The notes below the pieces were generated by a model that ran no database searches, had not been told where the DNA came from, and saw only the letters and a list, made by a program, of their open reading frames with translations. Below, in pieces: positions 1-7,348 of a DNA stretch of 11,273 bases; positions within the stretch are counted from its first letter, which is position 1; each line of letters begins with the position of its first letter. This DNA is from Acidobacteriota bacterium (GTDB lineage Bacteria > Acidobacteriota > Terriglobia > Acidiferrales > UBA7541). The translations under genes were made by a program, and so were the position numbers. The stretch covers positions 1,547-12,819 of the forward strand of contig PMOV01000162.1 of NCBI GenBank assembly GCA_003161195.1. The letters are read 5' to 3'.

Positions 1-654
1 CGCGGCGACCGCCTGAGCACCTTGGTGGATGCGGAGAGTCTCAAGCTGGCGGCCGGCGTCGTGTTGCTCTCGCCCTTCGTGCCCATGCTGTTCATGGGCG
101 AGGAGTACGGCGAGACCGCTCCTTTTGTCTATTTCACCAGCCACGAGGACGCCGGCCTGATTGAAGCGGTGCGCAAGGGACGGCGCGAGGAAGCCGTGCG
201 TTTTGGGTGGAAGCATGAACTCCACGACCCGCAGAGTGAGGCCACACTCGATGTGGTGCGCTTGCGCCATGAACTTAAAACCACTTCGCCGCATCGCGAA
301 CTGCGCGAGCTTTACCAGCGATTGCTGGAAATGCGCCGCGGATATGGGCTCGGGCGCGCTTCGCAGCAGGAAGTGCAGGCGTACGAGGCGACGAAGATAT
401 TGGTCGTGCGGAGGGAGACCGCCCGGGCCTCGTTGTACATGGTTTTTCATTTTGGCGAAAACCCCGCGTCCTTCGCATTGCCTCTGCCGGCGGGTGACTG
501 GCGCGTCATCCTGGATTCCGCGCTCCCGGACGCCGAGCCGCTTGAGCTTCGGCCGCTTGGCGGTGCGCCAAGCGCGGACGAACCCGTTACGCTTGGGCTT
601 TCCGCACGATCGTTTCTGGTGCTTGAAAATCCCGGTGAAAGAGCGAACTCATGA
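1..654 (+). CDS. treZ: Malto-oligosyltrehalose trehalohydrolase, C-terminal part (5' end outside window)
   Basis: This is the last 217 codons of a GH13-family enzyme. It hydrolyses the alpha-1,4 bond next to the trehalosyl end of maltooligosyltrehalose, releasing trehalose in the cytoplasm. The frame is open from base 1, so the gene continues to the left. The first residues, RGDRLSTLVDAESLKLAAG, normally follow the GH13 region IV motif, so the catalytic residues lie just outside the window. Visible TreZ hallmarks are LLSPFVPMLFMGEEYGE, then YFTSH and the VRKGRREE stretch. The last 70 or so residues look like the C-terminal beta domain (DUF3459-like). A TTG at 22 could be mistaken for a start, but homology runs through it. 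The stop TGA overlaps the ATG of the next gene (ATGA at 651-654), which implies translational coupling. Family assignment is by motif recognition and the treY partner downstream supports it. Confidence 0.93.
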   Translation, partial: RGDRLSTLVDAESLKLAAGVVLLSPFVPMLFMGEEYGETAPFVYFTSHEDAGLIEAVRKGRREEAVRFGWKHELHDPQSEATLDVVRLRHELKTTSPHRELRELYQRLLEMRRGYGLGRASQQEVQAYEATKILVVRRETARASLYMVFHFGENPASFALPLPAGDWRVILDSALPDAEPLELRPLGGAPSADEPVTLGLSARSFLVLENPGERANS

Positions 655-3188
655 CGCGATACGTTTGTGTGCATGGCCACTTCTACCAGCCTCCGCGCGA
701 GAATCCCTCGCTCGAAGCCGTCGAGCTGCAGGATTCCGCGTACCCCTATCACGACTGGAACGAGCGCATCACCGCGGAATGCTACGCGCCGAACGCGACC
801 TCTCGCATTGTGGACGAGCAACAGCGCATCTTGCAGCTGGTCAATAACTACGCGCAGATCAGCTTTAATTTTGGTCCCACGCTGCTCTCCTGGCTGGAAA
901 GCAAAGCACCAAAAGTCTACGAGGCCATTCTGCGCGCCGATAAGCAGAGTCAGGAGAAGTTCGATGGGCACGGCTCCGCCATCGCCCAGGGTTACAACCA
1001 CATGATTCTGCCGCTGGCCAATCGCCGCGACAAAAATACCCAGGTGCTTTGGGGCATCCGCGATTTCGAGCATCGTTTCGGCCGCACACCGGAGGGTCTG
1101 TGGCTCCCGGAAACCGCCGTGGATACCGAGACGCTCGAAGTGCTGGCCGAACACGGCATCCAGTTCACCATCCTGGCGCCACGCCAGGCTAAACGCGTGC
1201 GTAGCAAGGATGGCCGCGCTTGGAAGGATGTAACCGGAGACAAGGTCGATCCAAGCCGCGCCTATCAAGTGCGCCTGCCGAGCAAAAAAACCATCAATGT
1301 TTTTTTCTACGACGGCCCCATATCGCAGGGTGTGGCCTTCGAAGGTTTGCTCAACGATGGCAAGCGCTTTGCCGACCGCCTGCTCAGCGGATTTTCCGAC
1401 TCCCGCGATTGGCCGCAGCTAACTCACATCGCCACCGATGGCGAAAGCTACGGACACCATCACCGCTATGGCGAAATGGCGCTGACCTTCGCTCTGCATC
1501 ACATTGAGTCCCAGAAGCTGGCGGAGCTCACGAACTACGGCAAGTTCCTGGCGCTGCATCCGCCGGACCACGTCGTGGAAATCGTGGACAACAGTTCCTG
1601 GAGTTGTGCGCATGGCGTCGAGCGCTGGCGCGCGAATTGCGGCTGCAATTCCGGTGGGCACAACAACTGGAATCAGGAGTGGCGCGCGCCATTGCGCGCC
1701 GCGCTCGATTGGCTGCGCGATAGCCTTGCGCCGGGCTACGAGCAGAAAGCCTCGGCGCTGCTAAAGGATCCTTGGCGCGCGCGGGATGAATACATTCAAG
1801 TGATTGTCGACCGCTCCGACGAATCGGTCGCCAAGTTTTTCTCCGAACATGCCACCCACGAACTGAGCGCGGAAGAACAAGTCACCGCGCTCAAACTGCT
1901 CGAAATGCAGCGCCACGCCATGCTGATGTACACCAGTTGCGGCTGGTTTTTCGACGAACTGAGCGGCCTCGAGACCGTGCAGGTGTTGCACTACGCGGGG
2001 CACGCCGTGCAGCTCGCCAAACAGCTTCTGGGCGGCGATATCGCGCAGCAGTTCGTGGAAAAACTGCGCGCCGCCAAGAGCAACCTGCCGGAGCACGGCG
2101 ACGGCGCGGCCATTTACGATAAGTGGGTTCGGCCTGCGTGCGTGGATATGCAGAAGTTGGCGGGCCACTACGCCATCAGCTCGCTGTTCGAGAATTACGG
2201 CGACAAAACCAATATCTATTGCTACGACGTAGACCGTCAGGCATACAACATCGATGCCGAAGGCAAGCTGCGCCTGGCCACCGGCCGCGCCAAATTCCGT
2301 TCCGAGATCACCCACGACTCCGCAACCATGGATTTTGCGGTCCTGCACCTGGGCGATCACAACATCACCGGCGGCGCAAAACCTGCCGGGTCTCAGCCGC
2401 AGCAGGAAATCGCCAAGACCTTCGCGGCGGCCTTTTCGCGTGCGGAAACCGCGGAAGTGATCCGCCTGCTGGATGTGGCCTTCCCGGAAAACAAGCTTTC
2501 CCTGCGCAGCCTGTTCCGCGACGAGCAGCGCAAGATCACCGATATCATCCTCAACGAATCGCTGAATTCCGCCGCCGCCGCCTACAAAACCATTTACGAC
2601 AATCAGGGCGCCATGATGCGTTTCCTCGACGGCTTGAACATTCCCATTCCGCCGCCGTTCAAATCCGCCGCGGAGATCGCCTTGAATAGCCAGCTGCACC
2701 AGGCGGTGGAACGTCCGGAGATTGACGCCGACACCATCAACAGTTTCTTGAAGGAAGCGGCCAGCGGGCACGTCGCCGTGGATACCACCACGCTTGAATA
2801 CGCCATTCGCAAACGCCTCGAGAAGGAAGCCGGCGCGTTCGCCGCGCATCCGGAAAACCTTGAAGCCCTCGAAACGTTGAACAAACTGCTCGACTTTGCG
2901 CTGGCGCTGCCTTTTCCCGTGGTGCTGTGGGAAGTGCAAAACGTCTGCTACGAACCCATCATCCGGTCCATGGAAGAACACCGCGCGGCCGCCGAGGGCG
3001 CCGAAACCGCCGCACAACACTGGATGAGCCAACTGCAGACGCTGCGGGAGAAATTGCGCATTCAACCTCCGGCGCAAGTCCCGCAACCCGCCGAGCAACC
3101 CGCCGTCGCGGAATCGCCCACTTCCGCACCTGCGCCGCAACCGCCCGCCCCGCCGCCGCAACCGCAAACCGCCGCGCAGGGCTCCTGA
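651..3188 (+). CDS. Glycoside hydrolase family 57 protein with DUF3536 domain
   Basis: This 845-residue protein is probably a cytoplasmic alpha-glucan-active enzyme (amylase or glucanotransferase type); the exact reaction is unknown to me. The N-terminal half is a GH57 barrel: HGHFYQPPRE (8-17, motif 1), GYNHMILPL (114-122), GLWLPET (149-155) with E154 as candidate nucleophile, and TDGESYGHHH (262-271) with D263 as candidate acid/base. The section SWSCAHGVERWRANCGC (316-332), ending the barrel, and the later MQRHAMLMYTSCGWFFDELSG region are typical of DUF3536 proteins. The last 40 or so residues form a Pro/Gln/Ala-rich tail that is probably disordered. The ATG at 651 sits in the treZ stop; a weak AAGAG lies upstream, so coupling to treZ probably drives initiation. 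Placement between treZ and treY suggests it prepares or trims maltodextrin/glycogen for trehalose synthesis. Family is confident; substrate is inference. Confidence 0.92.
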   Translation: MTRYVCVHGHFYQPPRENPSLEAVELQDSAYPYHDWNERITAECYAPNATSRIVDEQQRILQLVNNYAQISFNFGPTLLSWLESKAPKVYEAILRADKQSQEKFDGHGSAIAQGYNHMILPLANRRDKNTQVLWGIRDFEHRFGRTPEGLWLPETAVDTETLEVLAEHGIQFTILAPRQAKRVRSKDGRAWKDVTGDKVDPSRAYQVRLPSKKTINVFFYDGPISQGVAFEGLLNDGKRFADRLLSGFSDSRDWPQLTHIATDGESYGHHHRYGEMALTFALHHIESQKLAELTNYGKFLALHPPDHVVEIVDNSSWSCAHGVERWRANCGCNSGGHNNWNQEWRAPLRAALDWLRDSLAPGYEQKASALLKDPWRARDEYIQVIVDRSDESVAKFFSEHATHELSAEEQVTALKLLEMQRHAMLMYTSCGWFFDELSGLETVQVLHYAGHAVQLAKQLLGGDIAQQFVEKLRAAKSNLPEHGDGAAIYDKWVRPACVDMQKLAGHYAISSLFENYGDKTNIYCYDVDRQAYNIDAEGKLRLATGRAKFRSEITHDSATMDFAVLHLGDHNITGGAKPAGSQPQQEIAKTFAAAFSRAETAEVIRLLDVAFPENKLSLRSLFRDEQRKITDIILNESLNSAAAAYKTIYDNQGAMMRFLDGLNIPIPPPFKSAAEIALNSQLHQAVERPEIDADTINSFLKEAASGHVAVDTTTLEYAIRKRLEKEAGAFAAHPENLEALETLNKLLDFALALPFPVVLWEVQNVCYEPIIRSMEEHRAAAEGAETAAQHWMSQLQTLREKLRIQPPAQVPQPAEQPAVAESPTSAPAPQPPAPPPQPQTAAQGS

Positions 3189-3194
3189 CGCGCG

Positions 3195-6104
3195 ATGGCT
3201 CGCGTTCCCATCGCCACCTACCGGCTGCAATTCCATCGCGACTTCACGTTCGCCGGCGCCACCGCCATTCTCGACTACCTCGCGGCGCTGGGCATCTCGG
3301 ACGTGTACGCTTCGCCGGTGCTGTCCAGCCGCCGCGGAAGCACGCACGGTTACGACGGCACGGATCCGTCGCGCATTGACCCGGACCTCGGTGGCGACGA
3401 TGGCTTCACCCTGTTTCAACAAGAACTGCAAAAACGCGGCATGGGCCTGCTGCTCGATATCGTTCCGAATCATATGGCGGCCAGCGGAGAGAATCGCTGG
3501 TGGATGGATGTGCTCGAGAATGGGTCGGATTCCCCGTTCGCCGCCTATTTCGACGTGGACTGGCACCCGGAGATGAAGGGCATGGACGGCCGCGTGCTCC
3601 TGCCGGTACTCGGTAAACCGTTTGGCGAGGTGCTCGATGCCGGCGAGCTTGCCGTGGTGCTCGAAGAGGGCAAGTTCGCGGTGAAATATTTCGAGCACCT
3701 GTTTCCGGTGGCGCCGCGCTCCTACAGCACACTGCTGCGCCCTGCCCGCAAACCGCTGCGCGATTTGTTGGGCGAGGAATCGACGGAGTTTCAGGAGTTG
3801 GAGGGCGCGCTCGCGGCGTTCGAGATGTTTTCCGCGCATGAATCGGCCAAAGCCGGCGAAGCCGCGGAGCGCCGGATGCAATTTGCCGCGCTGGCACAGC
3901 GTCTGCGTGATTTGCTGGCCAGCGCGGAGATTCTGCGGATCGTCCGCGACAGCATCACGAAATTTAACGGCGGCACAGGCCAGCCCGCGAGTTTCAACGA
4001 ACTGCAGGCGCTGCTTGCGGAGCAACACTACAAGCTGGCGTATTGGCAGAACGTCAACGACAGCATCAACTACCGGCGTTTTTTCGCCATTACGGAGCTG
4101 GTGGGCATGCGCGTCGAGGATCCGCTGGTCTTTGATGCGCTGCACGATCCCCTGCTGCGCCTGGCCGCGAAAGACGTGTTGACCGGCGTGCGCGTGGATC
4201 ATATCGACGGCCTCAAAGATCCGGCGGCGTACCTTGCGCGATTGCAGCAACGCCTCGCGGGAAGCGCAGCGTTGCCGGCGGCCGTCGAGAATGGCGCTAC
4301 GGCGGCTGCGTACGTGCTGGTGGAAAAAATATTGGCCCGCAACGAAACGCTGCCGGACGACTGGCCGGTGAGTGGCACGACCGGATACGAGTATTTGAAC
4401 GCCGCGAACGGCGTCTTTGTGGACGCTGCGCGCGCCGCGGAAGTTGAGCGCATCTACACGGATTTCACCGGAAAAGACGCCCGGTTCCCCGATGTGTCGT
4501 ATCAAAAGAAAAAACTGGTGATGAACACGCTGCTGGGCGTGGAGATGCGTTCGCTGGGGCGGCAACTCGGCGAACTGGCGGCGCAGGACCGGTATGCGCG
4601 GGAATCGCCGCGCGCCTCCCTGCTCGAAGCGCTCATTGAGACCACCGCGTGCTTGCCCGTGTATCGCACGTATATCCGCAGCCTGGCCGTGCCGCCGGAG
4701 GCGCGGGCGTTTATCGAGCGCGCGCTGGCGGATGCGCGGGAAAGAAAACCGCATCTTGCGCCGGCGGCGTTCGATTTTCTGCGTGACGTGCTGTTGCTCG
4801 AAAATCCGGCGCACGTATTTGCCGGTCAGCGCGAGGCGCGCCTGGCCTTTGTGTTGCGCTGGCAGCAATTCACCGGGCCGATCGTGGCCAAGGGTCTCGA
4901 GGACACCGCGCTGTACGTGTACCACCCGCTGCTGTCGTTGAACGAGGTGGGCGGCGATCCGCAAGTGACGCACGCCAGCACGCGGGACGAGTTATGGGAG
5001 TTCCTGCGCGCACAACGGGAACGCTGGCCGCACACCCTGAACGCCGGCACCACGCACGATACGAAACGCAGCGAGGATGTGCGGGCCCGCATAAATGTGC
5101 TTTCCGAAATCTCCGCAGAGTGGGAATCACGGCTGCATCGCTGGGCCGAGTGGAACTCCAGGCATAAAGAAAAAGTCGACGGCCAGTTGGTGCCCGATCG
5201 CAACGAGGAATATTTTTTGTACCAGACGCTGCTCGGTGCGTGGCCGAGCGGCCAGCGCGATGCGGACCGCTCGCTGGATGCCGCGTTCGTAAAGCGCATC
5301 CAGGAATATCTGGTAAAGGCGCTGCGCGAAGCCATGGTGTACACGCGCTGGACCAAACCGAACGAAGCGCACGAGGGCGCGCTGCAGAATTTCGTGGCGA
5401 AGATTTTGGCTCCCGAGTCCGCGCCGGAATTTCTGCGGGATTTGCGGGCGTTCCAAAAGCACGTGGCGTACTTCGGCATGGTCAACAGCCTGGGGCAGAC
5501 GCTGATCAAGATGACCGCGCCGGGCGTGCCGGATTTTTTTCAGGGCTCGGAGCTCTGGGATTTGCGGCTGGTTGATCCCGACAATCGGCAACCGGTCGAT
5601 TTTGCGGCGCGCCTTCGCGCCCTGCAGGAAATCGAAACCGCCACCCTGGCCAACGCGCAGGAAGCGATTCACGATTTGGCGGCGGCCTGGGAAGACGGCA
5701 AAGTAAAACTGTTTCTAATCCGCAAAACACTCGGATTCCGCAGGCAGCACGCGGCGCTCTTCGCCCAGGGGGAATTTTTTCCGGCGGAAGTGCGCGGCCC
5801 CGGGGCGGATCACGTACTGGCATTTTTTCGCTGCCACGAAAACGACTGGTCGCTGACGGTGGCGCCCCGCTGGCAGGCGCGCCTGCTGGAGCGCGAGGAC
5901 AAGTGGGCAGGGACGGAAATTGTTCTGCCGCCGAATGCGCCACACTCGTGGCTGAACGTATTGACGGGCGCGCGAAGCACGGCAGCGATGCCGGACAGCG
6001 CAGACGAGCGGCCCGACGAAGCGAAACCGCTCGCCGTGAAAGATTTGCTCGCCGATTTTCCGGTGGCGCTGCTGGAGTCGGCGTCCTCGCTCTCCGCGGT
6101 CTAA
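3195..6104 (+). CDS. treY: Malto-oligosyltrehalose synthase
   Basis: TreY is a GH13 intramolecular transglucosylase that converts the terminal alpha-1,4 link of a maltodextrin to alpha,alpha-1,1, giving the substrate for TreZ. The 969-residue product opens with the family signature PIATYRLQFHRDFTF (5-19) and SPVLSSRRGSTHGYDGTDP (40-58). GH13 region I is DIVPNHM (88-94). Region II is GVRVDHIDGL with nucleophile D335. Region III is YVLVEKIL with acid/base E377. Region IV is TTHDTKRSEDVRARI with H621 and D622. FQGSELWDLRLVDPDNRQPVDF follows further on, and the protein ends in the usual DLLADFPVALLE. At 969 residues it is longer than the roughly 700-800 residues of characterised enzymes. The ATG lies 6 bp after the GH57 stop with only a distant AGGG upstream, so it is probably coupled within the treZ-GH57-treY operon. 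All four catalytic regions are intact. Confidence 0.96.
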   Translation: MARVPIATYRLQFHRDFTFAGATAILDYLAALGISDVYASPVLSSRRGSTHGYDGTDPSRIDPDLGGDDGFTLFQQELQKRGMGLLLDIVPNHMAASGENRWWMDVLENGSDSPFAAYFDVDWHPEMKGMDGRVLLPVLGKPFGEVLDAGELAVVLEEGKFAVKYFEHLFPVAPRSYSTLLRPARKPLRDLLGEESTEFQELEGALAAFEMFSAHESAKAGEAAERRMQFAALAQRLRDLLASAEILRIVRDSITKFNGGTGQPASFNELQALLAEQHYKLAYWQNVNDSINYRRFFAITELVGMRVEDPLVFDALHDPLLRLAAKDVLTGVRVDHIDGLKDPAAYLARLQQRLAGSAALPAAVENGATAAAYVLVEKILARNETLPDDWPVSGTTGYEYLNAANGVFVDAARAAEVERIYTDFTGKDARFPDVSYQKKKLVMNTLLGVEMRSLGRQLGELAAQDRYARESPRASLLEALIETTACLPVYRTYIRSLAVPPEARAFIERALADARERKPHLAPAAFDFLRDVLLLENPAHVFAGQREARLAFVLRWQQFTGPIVAKGLEDTALYVYHPLLSLNEVGGDPQVTHASTRDELWEFLRAQRERWPHTLNAGTTHDTKRSEDVRARINVLSEISAEWESRLHRWAEWNSRHKEKVDGQLVPDRNEEYFLYQTLLGAWPSGQRDADRSLDAAFVKRIQEYLVKALREAMVYTRWTKPNEAHEGALQNFVAKILAPESAPEFLRDLRAFQKHVAYFGMVNSLGQTLIKMTAPGVPDFFQGSELWDLRLVDPDNRQPVDFAARLRALQEIETATLANAQEAIHDLAAAWEDGKVKLFLIRKTLGFRRQHAALFAQGEFFPAEVRGPGADHVLAFFRCHENDWSLTVAPRWQARLLEREDKWAGTEIVLPPNAPHSWLNVLTGARSTAAMPDSADERPDEAKPLAVKDLLADFPVALLESASSLSAV

Positions 6105-6114
6105 ATTAGAAAAT

Positions 6115-6153
6115 GCGCAAAAGGCAAAATGGGCAGAGTGCAGCTTTTTGCGC
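6115..6153 (+). terminator. Hairpin 10 bp after treY stop, possible terminator or mRNA 3' end
   Basis: GCGCAAAAGGC (6115-6125) pairs with GCTTTTTGCGC (6143-6153), an 11-bp stem with one G-T pair and a 17-nt loop. It starts 10 bases after the treY TAA. No T-run follows the stem on the + strand, so this is not a textbook Rho-independent terminator. It may instead protect the 3' end of the operon transcript. Confidence 0.5.
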
Positions 6154-6168
6154 CCAAGCGCGTAGTAA

Positions 6169-6183
6169 GGGTGGGGGGGTGGG
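6169..6183 (+). other. Canonical G-quadruplex motif
   Basis: The sequence GGGTGGGGGGGTGGG fits G3-N1-G3-N1-G3-N1-G3 with single-base loops (T, G, T), the arrangement expected to fold most stably. It is on the same strand as treY, 65 bp past its stop, and is followed by further G-pairs up to 6189. The motif is seen directly; that it folds or acts in the cell is inference. Confidence 0.6.
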
Positions 6184-6237
6184 TGGCGGTAACCTATTGA
6201 TTGTAGGCATGTTACTAGATAGTTGACGATTTTAATT

Positions 6238-6263
6238 TGTAAGTGTTCATTCTAATGGGGTTA
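6238..6263. repeat. Direct repeat copy 1 (26 bp)
   Basis: TGTAAGTGTTCATTCT followed by AATGGGGTTA. The first 16 bases are identical in copy 2 at 6277-6292, and 7 of the next 10 also match, giving 23 of 26 identities. The start-to-start distance is 39 bp. Part of a mobile-element end or a protein-binding repeat are both possible; the origin is unknown. Confidence 0.75.
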
Positions 6264-6273
6264 TCGGGTGATT
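6262..6273. repeat. 12-bp direct repeat, first copy
   Basis: TATCGGGTGATT occurs here between the two 26-bp repeats and again, identical, at 6431-6442. Two exact 12-mers within 180 bp of noncoding sequence are unlikely by chance and add to the impression of a duplicated or mobile-element-derived segment. Confidence 0.55.
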
Positions 6274-6276
6274 TTG

Positions 6277-6302
6277 TGTAAGTGTTCATTCTGTTGAGGT
6301 TA
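6277..6302. repeat. Direct repeat copy 2 (26 bp)
   Basis: TGTAAGTGTTCATTCT followed by GTTGAGGTTA, matching copy 1 at 6238-6263 with three mismatches. Its end lies within the small inverted repeat TGAGG-TTAG-CCTCA (6295-6308), which copy 1 does not share. Confidence 0.75.
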
Positions 6303-6319
6303 GCCTCACTGTGCGGTGG

Positions 6320-6341
6320 GCCCCAAACGGGGGCTTCGCCC
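6320..6341. other. Two overlapping, mutually exclusive hairpins
   Basis: GCCCC (6320-6324) can pair with GGGGC (6330-6334) around loop AAACG. Alternatively GGGC (6331-6334) pairs with GCCC (6338-6341) around TTC. The two share bases, so only one can form at a time. An independent small hairpin, TGAGC-TCGC-GCTCA, lies at 6389-6402. The switch-like layout is seen; any regulatory role is speculation. Confidence 0.35.
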
Positions 6342-6430
6342 GGCCGTTCTATATAGTTGTTACTTATTTATCTTTGAGTATTCAATCGTGAGCTCGCGCT
6401 CATACAGAAAATGATGCCCGTGAGAATGCG

Positions 6431-6442
6431 TATCGGGTGATT
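6431..6442. repeat. 12-bp direct repeat, second copy
   Basis: Exact second copy of TATCGGGTGATT (first at 6262-6273), located about 100 bp before the ABC ATPase start codon. Confidence 0.55.
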
Positions 6443-6535
6443 CGCGGCTGGTGCTTCGACATTCGGAAGTAATGCGCTATTCTCAGGCCATCGTTGGCAA
6501 AACAACGTGCGCTATACGCGTGCCTGGTGGGGGAC

Positions 6536-7348
6536 ATGAGCGAGAGTCAGCTGCCGTGCGGCGGCGCACTGGACCCGAGCATGGCGGTTACGGAAACCGC
6601 AAGCCAGCCCTCCGCCGCGATCGTGCGTATCGACGGGGTCAAGAAGAGCTTCGGATACAAGGTGGCGCTGAAGAATGTTTCCTTCGCCGTGCCTTCGGGG
6701 CAAATCTGCGGGTTGCTGGGGCCGAATGGAGCGGGGAAAACCACGCTGTTCCGCCTGCTCATGGGGATTCTAAAAGCCACGGAAGGAAATTTAACGATTG
6801 ACGGGCGCGACGCGTTCGACGACCGCATGGAAGTGAAGCGCCTGATCGGATTCCTGCCCGACGAGCCGGTCTTTTATTCCTACCTTTCCGGGCACGAAGT
6901 GCTCGAACTGAGCGCGGCGATGCATGGCCTCGACGTCGCGGCCACGATGAAGCGCATTGCGCCGCTGATAGCCAAGCTGCGGCTGCTGCAGGACATCAAC
7001 AACTACGCGGAAGACTATTCGCGCGGCATGAAGAAAAAGCTGGGACTGCTGCTGGCCATGCTGCACGAGCCGAAGCTGCTGGTGCTGGACGAACCGACCA
7101 ACGGGCTGGACGTGGAGTCTACGCACCTTTTTTACGACCTGATCTTTGAGACCGCGGAGCAAGGCACCACCGTGCTCTTCTCCACGCACTTGATGGACCA
7201 CGTCACAAAACTCTGTTCGCACGCGGTGATCATCAACGAAGGAACTGTGGTGGCGAAGGGTTCGCTGGAAGAACTGCGCAGCACCTTCGGCCTCGCGAGC
7301 CTGGAAGAGATTTTCCTGCAATTGACGGCACGACCTCCACAAACATGA
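6536..7348 (+). CDS. ABC transporter ATP-binding protein (ABC-2 type)
   Basis: This 270-residue nucleotide-binding subunit powers the membrane protein encoded immediately downstream. Walker A is GPNGAGKTT (62-70, K68), Walker B is LLVLDEP (181-187, D185/E186) followed by the D-loop TNGLD, and the H-loop is STH with H218. Two motifs differ from the textbook form: the signature reads YSRGMKKKL (161-169) rather than LSGGQ, and the Q-loop position reads FLPDEP. Such Q-loop variants occur in ABC-2/NatA-like ATPases. I chose ATG 6536 because a G-rich GGTGGGGG lies just upstream. An in-frame TTG at 6494 would add 14 residues but sits in a small hairpin (6492-6507) without a clear ribosome binding site, and an ATG at 6581 is also possible. 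The gene overlaps the permease by ATGA (7345-7348). The transported substrate cannot be told from sequence. Confidence 0.9.
   Translation: MSESQLPCGGALDPSMAVTETASQPSAAIVRIDGVKKSFGYKVALKNVSFAVPSGQICGLLGPNGAGKTTLFRLLMGILKATEGNLTIDGRDAFDDRMEVKRLIGFLPDEPVFYSYLSGHEVLELSAAMHGLDVAATMKRIAPLIAKLRLLQDINNYAEDYSRGMKKKLGLLLAMLHEPKLLVLDEPTNGLDVESTHLFYDLIFETAEQGTTVLFSTHLMDHVTKLCSHAVIINEGTVVAKGSLEELRSTFGLASLEEIFLQLTARPPQT

Larger units (their letters stand above)
6105..6535. other. 431-bp structured intergenic region without a recognisable gene
   Basis: This is the only sizeable gap in an otherwise compact window. I see no gene, tRNA or rRNA in it. In order it holds a long hairpin after treY (6115-6153), a G-quadruplex motif (6169-6183), an AT-richer stretch from about 6190 with two direct repeat copies (6238-6302), small inverted repeats (6295-6308, 6320-6334, 6331-6341, 6389-6402), a 12-bp repeat shared between 6262-6273 and 6431-6442, and a small hairpin just before the ABC ATPase gene (6492-6507). 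Base composition differs visibly from the flanking genes. It could be the decayed end of a mobile element, or a combined terminator and promoter region for the transporter operon. I found no convincing -35/-10 pair. Confidence 0.6.

Noticed and set aside
447..1268. 273-codon open frame on the - strand across the treZ/GH57 junction
   Set aside because: No family motif, opposite to conserved genes, and crosses a gene boundary; a composition shadow.
1761..4973. Very long open frame (1070 codons) on the - strand across the GH57 and treY genes
   Set aside because: It is antisense to two clearly conserved genes, its translation is rich in Arg, His, Gln and Val without recognisable motifs, and long antisense frames are expected in GC-rich coding DNA.
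6238..6302. CRISPR array
   Set aside because: Only two copies, with a 13-bp interval and three mismatches; no cas gene nearby.
6494..6535. TTG start for the ABC ATPase adding 14 residues
   Set aside because: It lies inside a small hairpin and lacks a good ribosome binding site, whereas ATG 6536 has a G-rich site directly upstream; the extra residues match no ABC ATPase feature.
6190..6535. Sigma-70 promoter for the ABC operon (for example TTGACG at 6223 or TATATA at 6350)
   Set aside because: Neither has a convincing partner hexamer at about 17-bp spacing, so I do not annotate a promoter.
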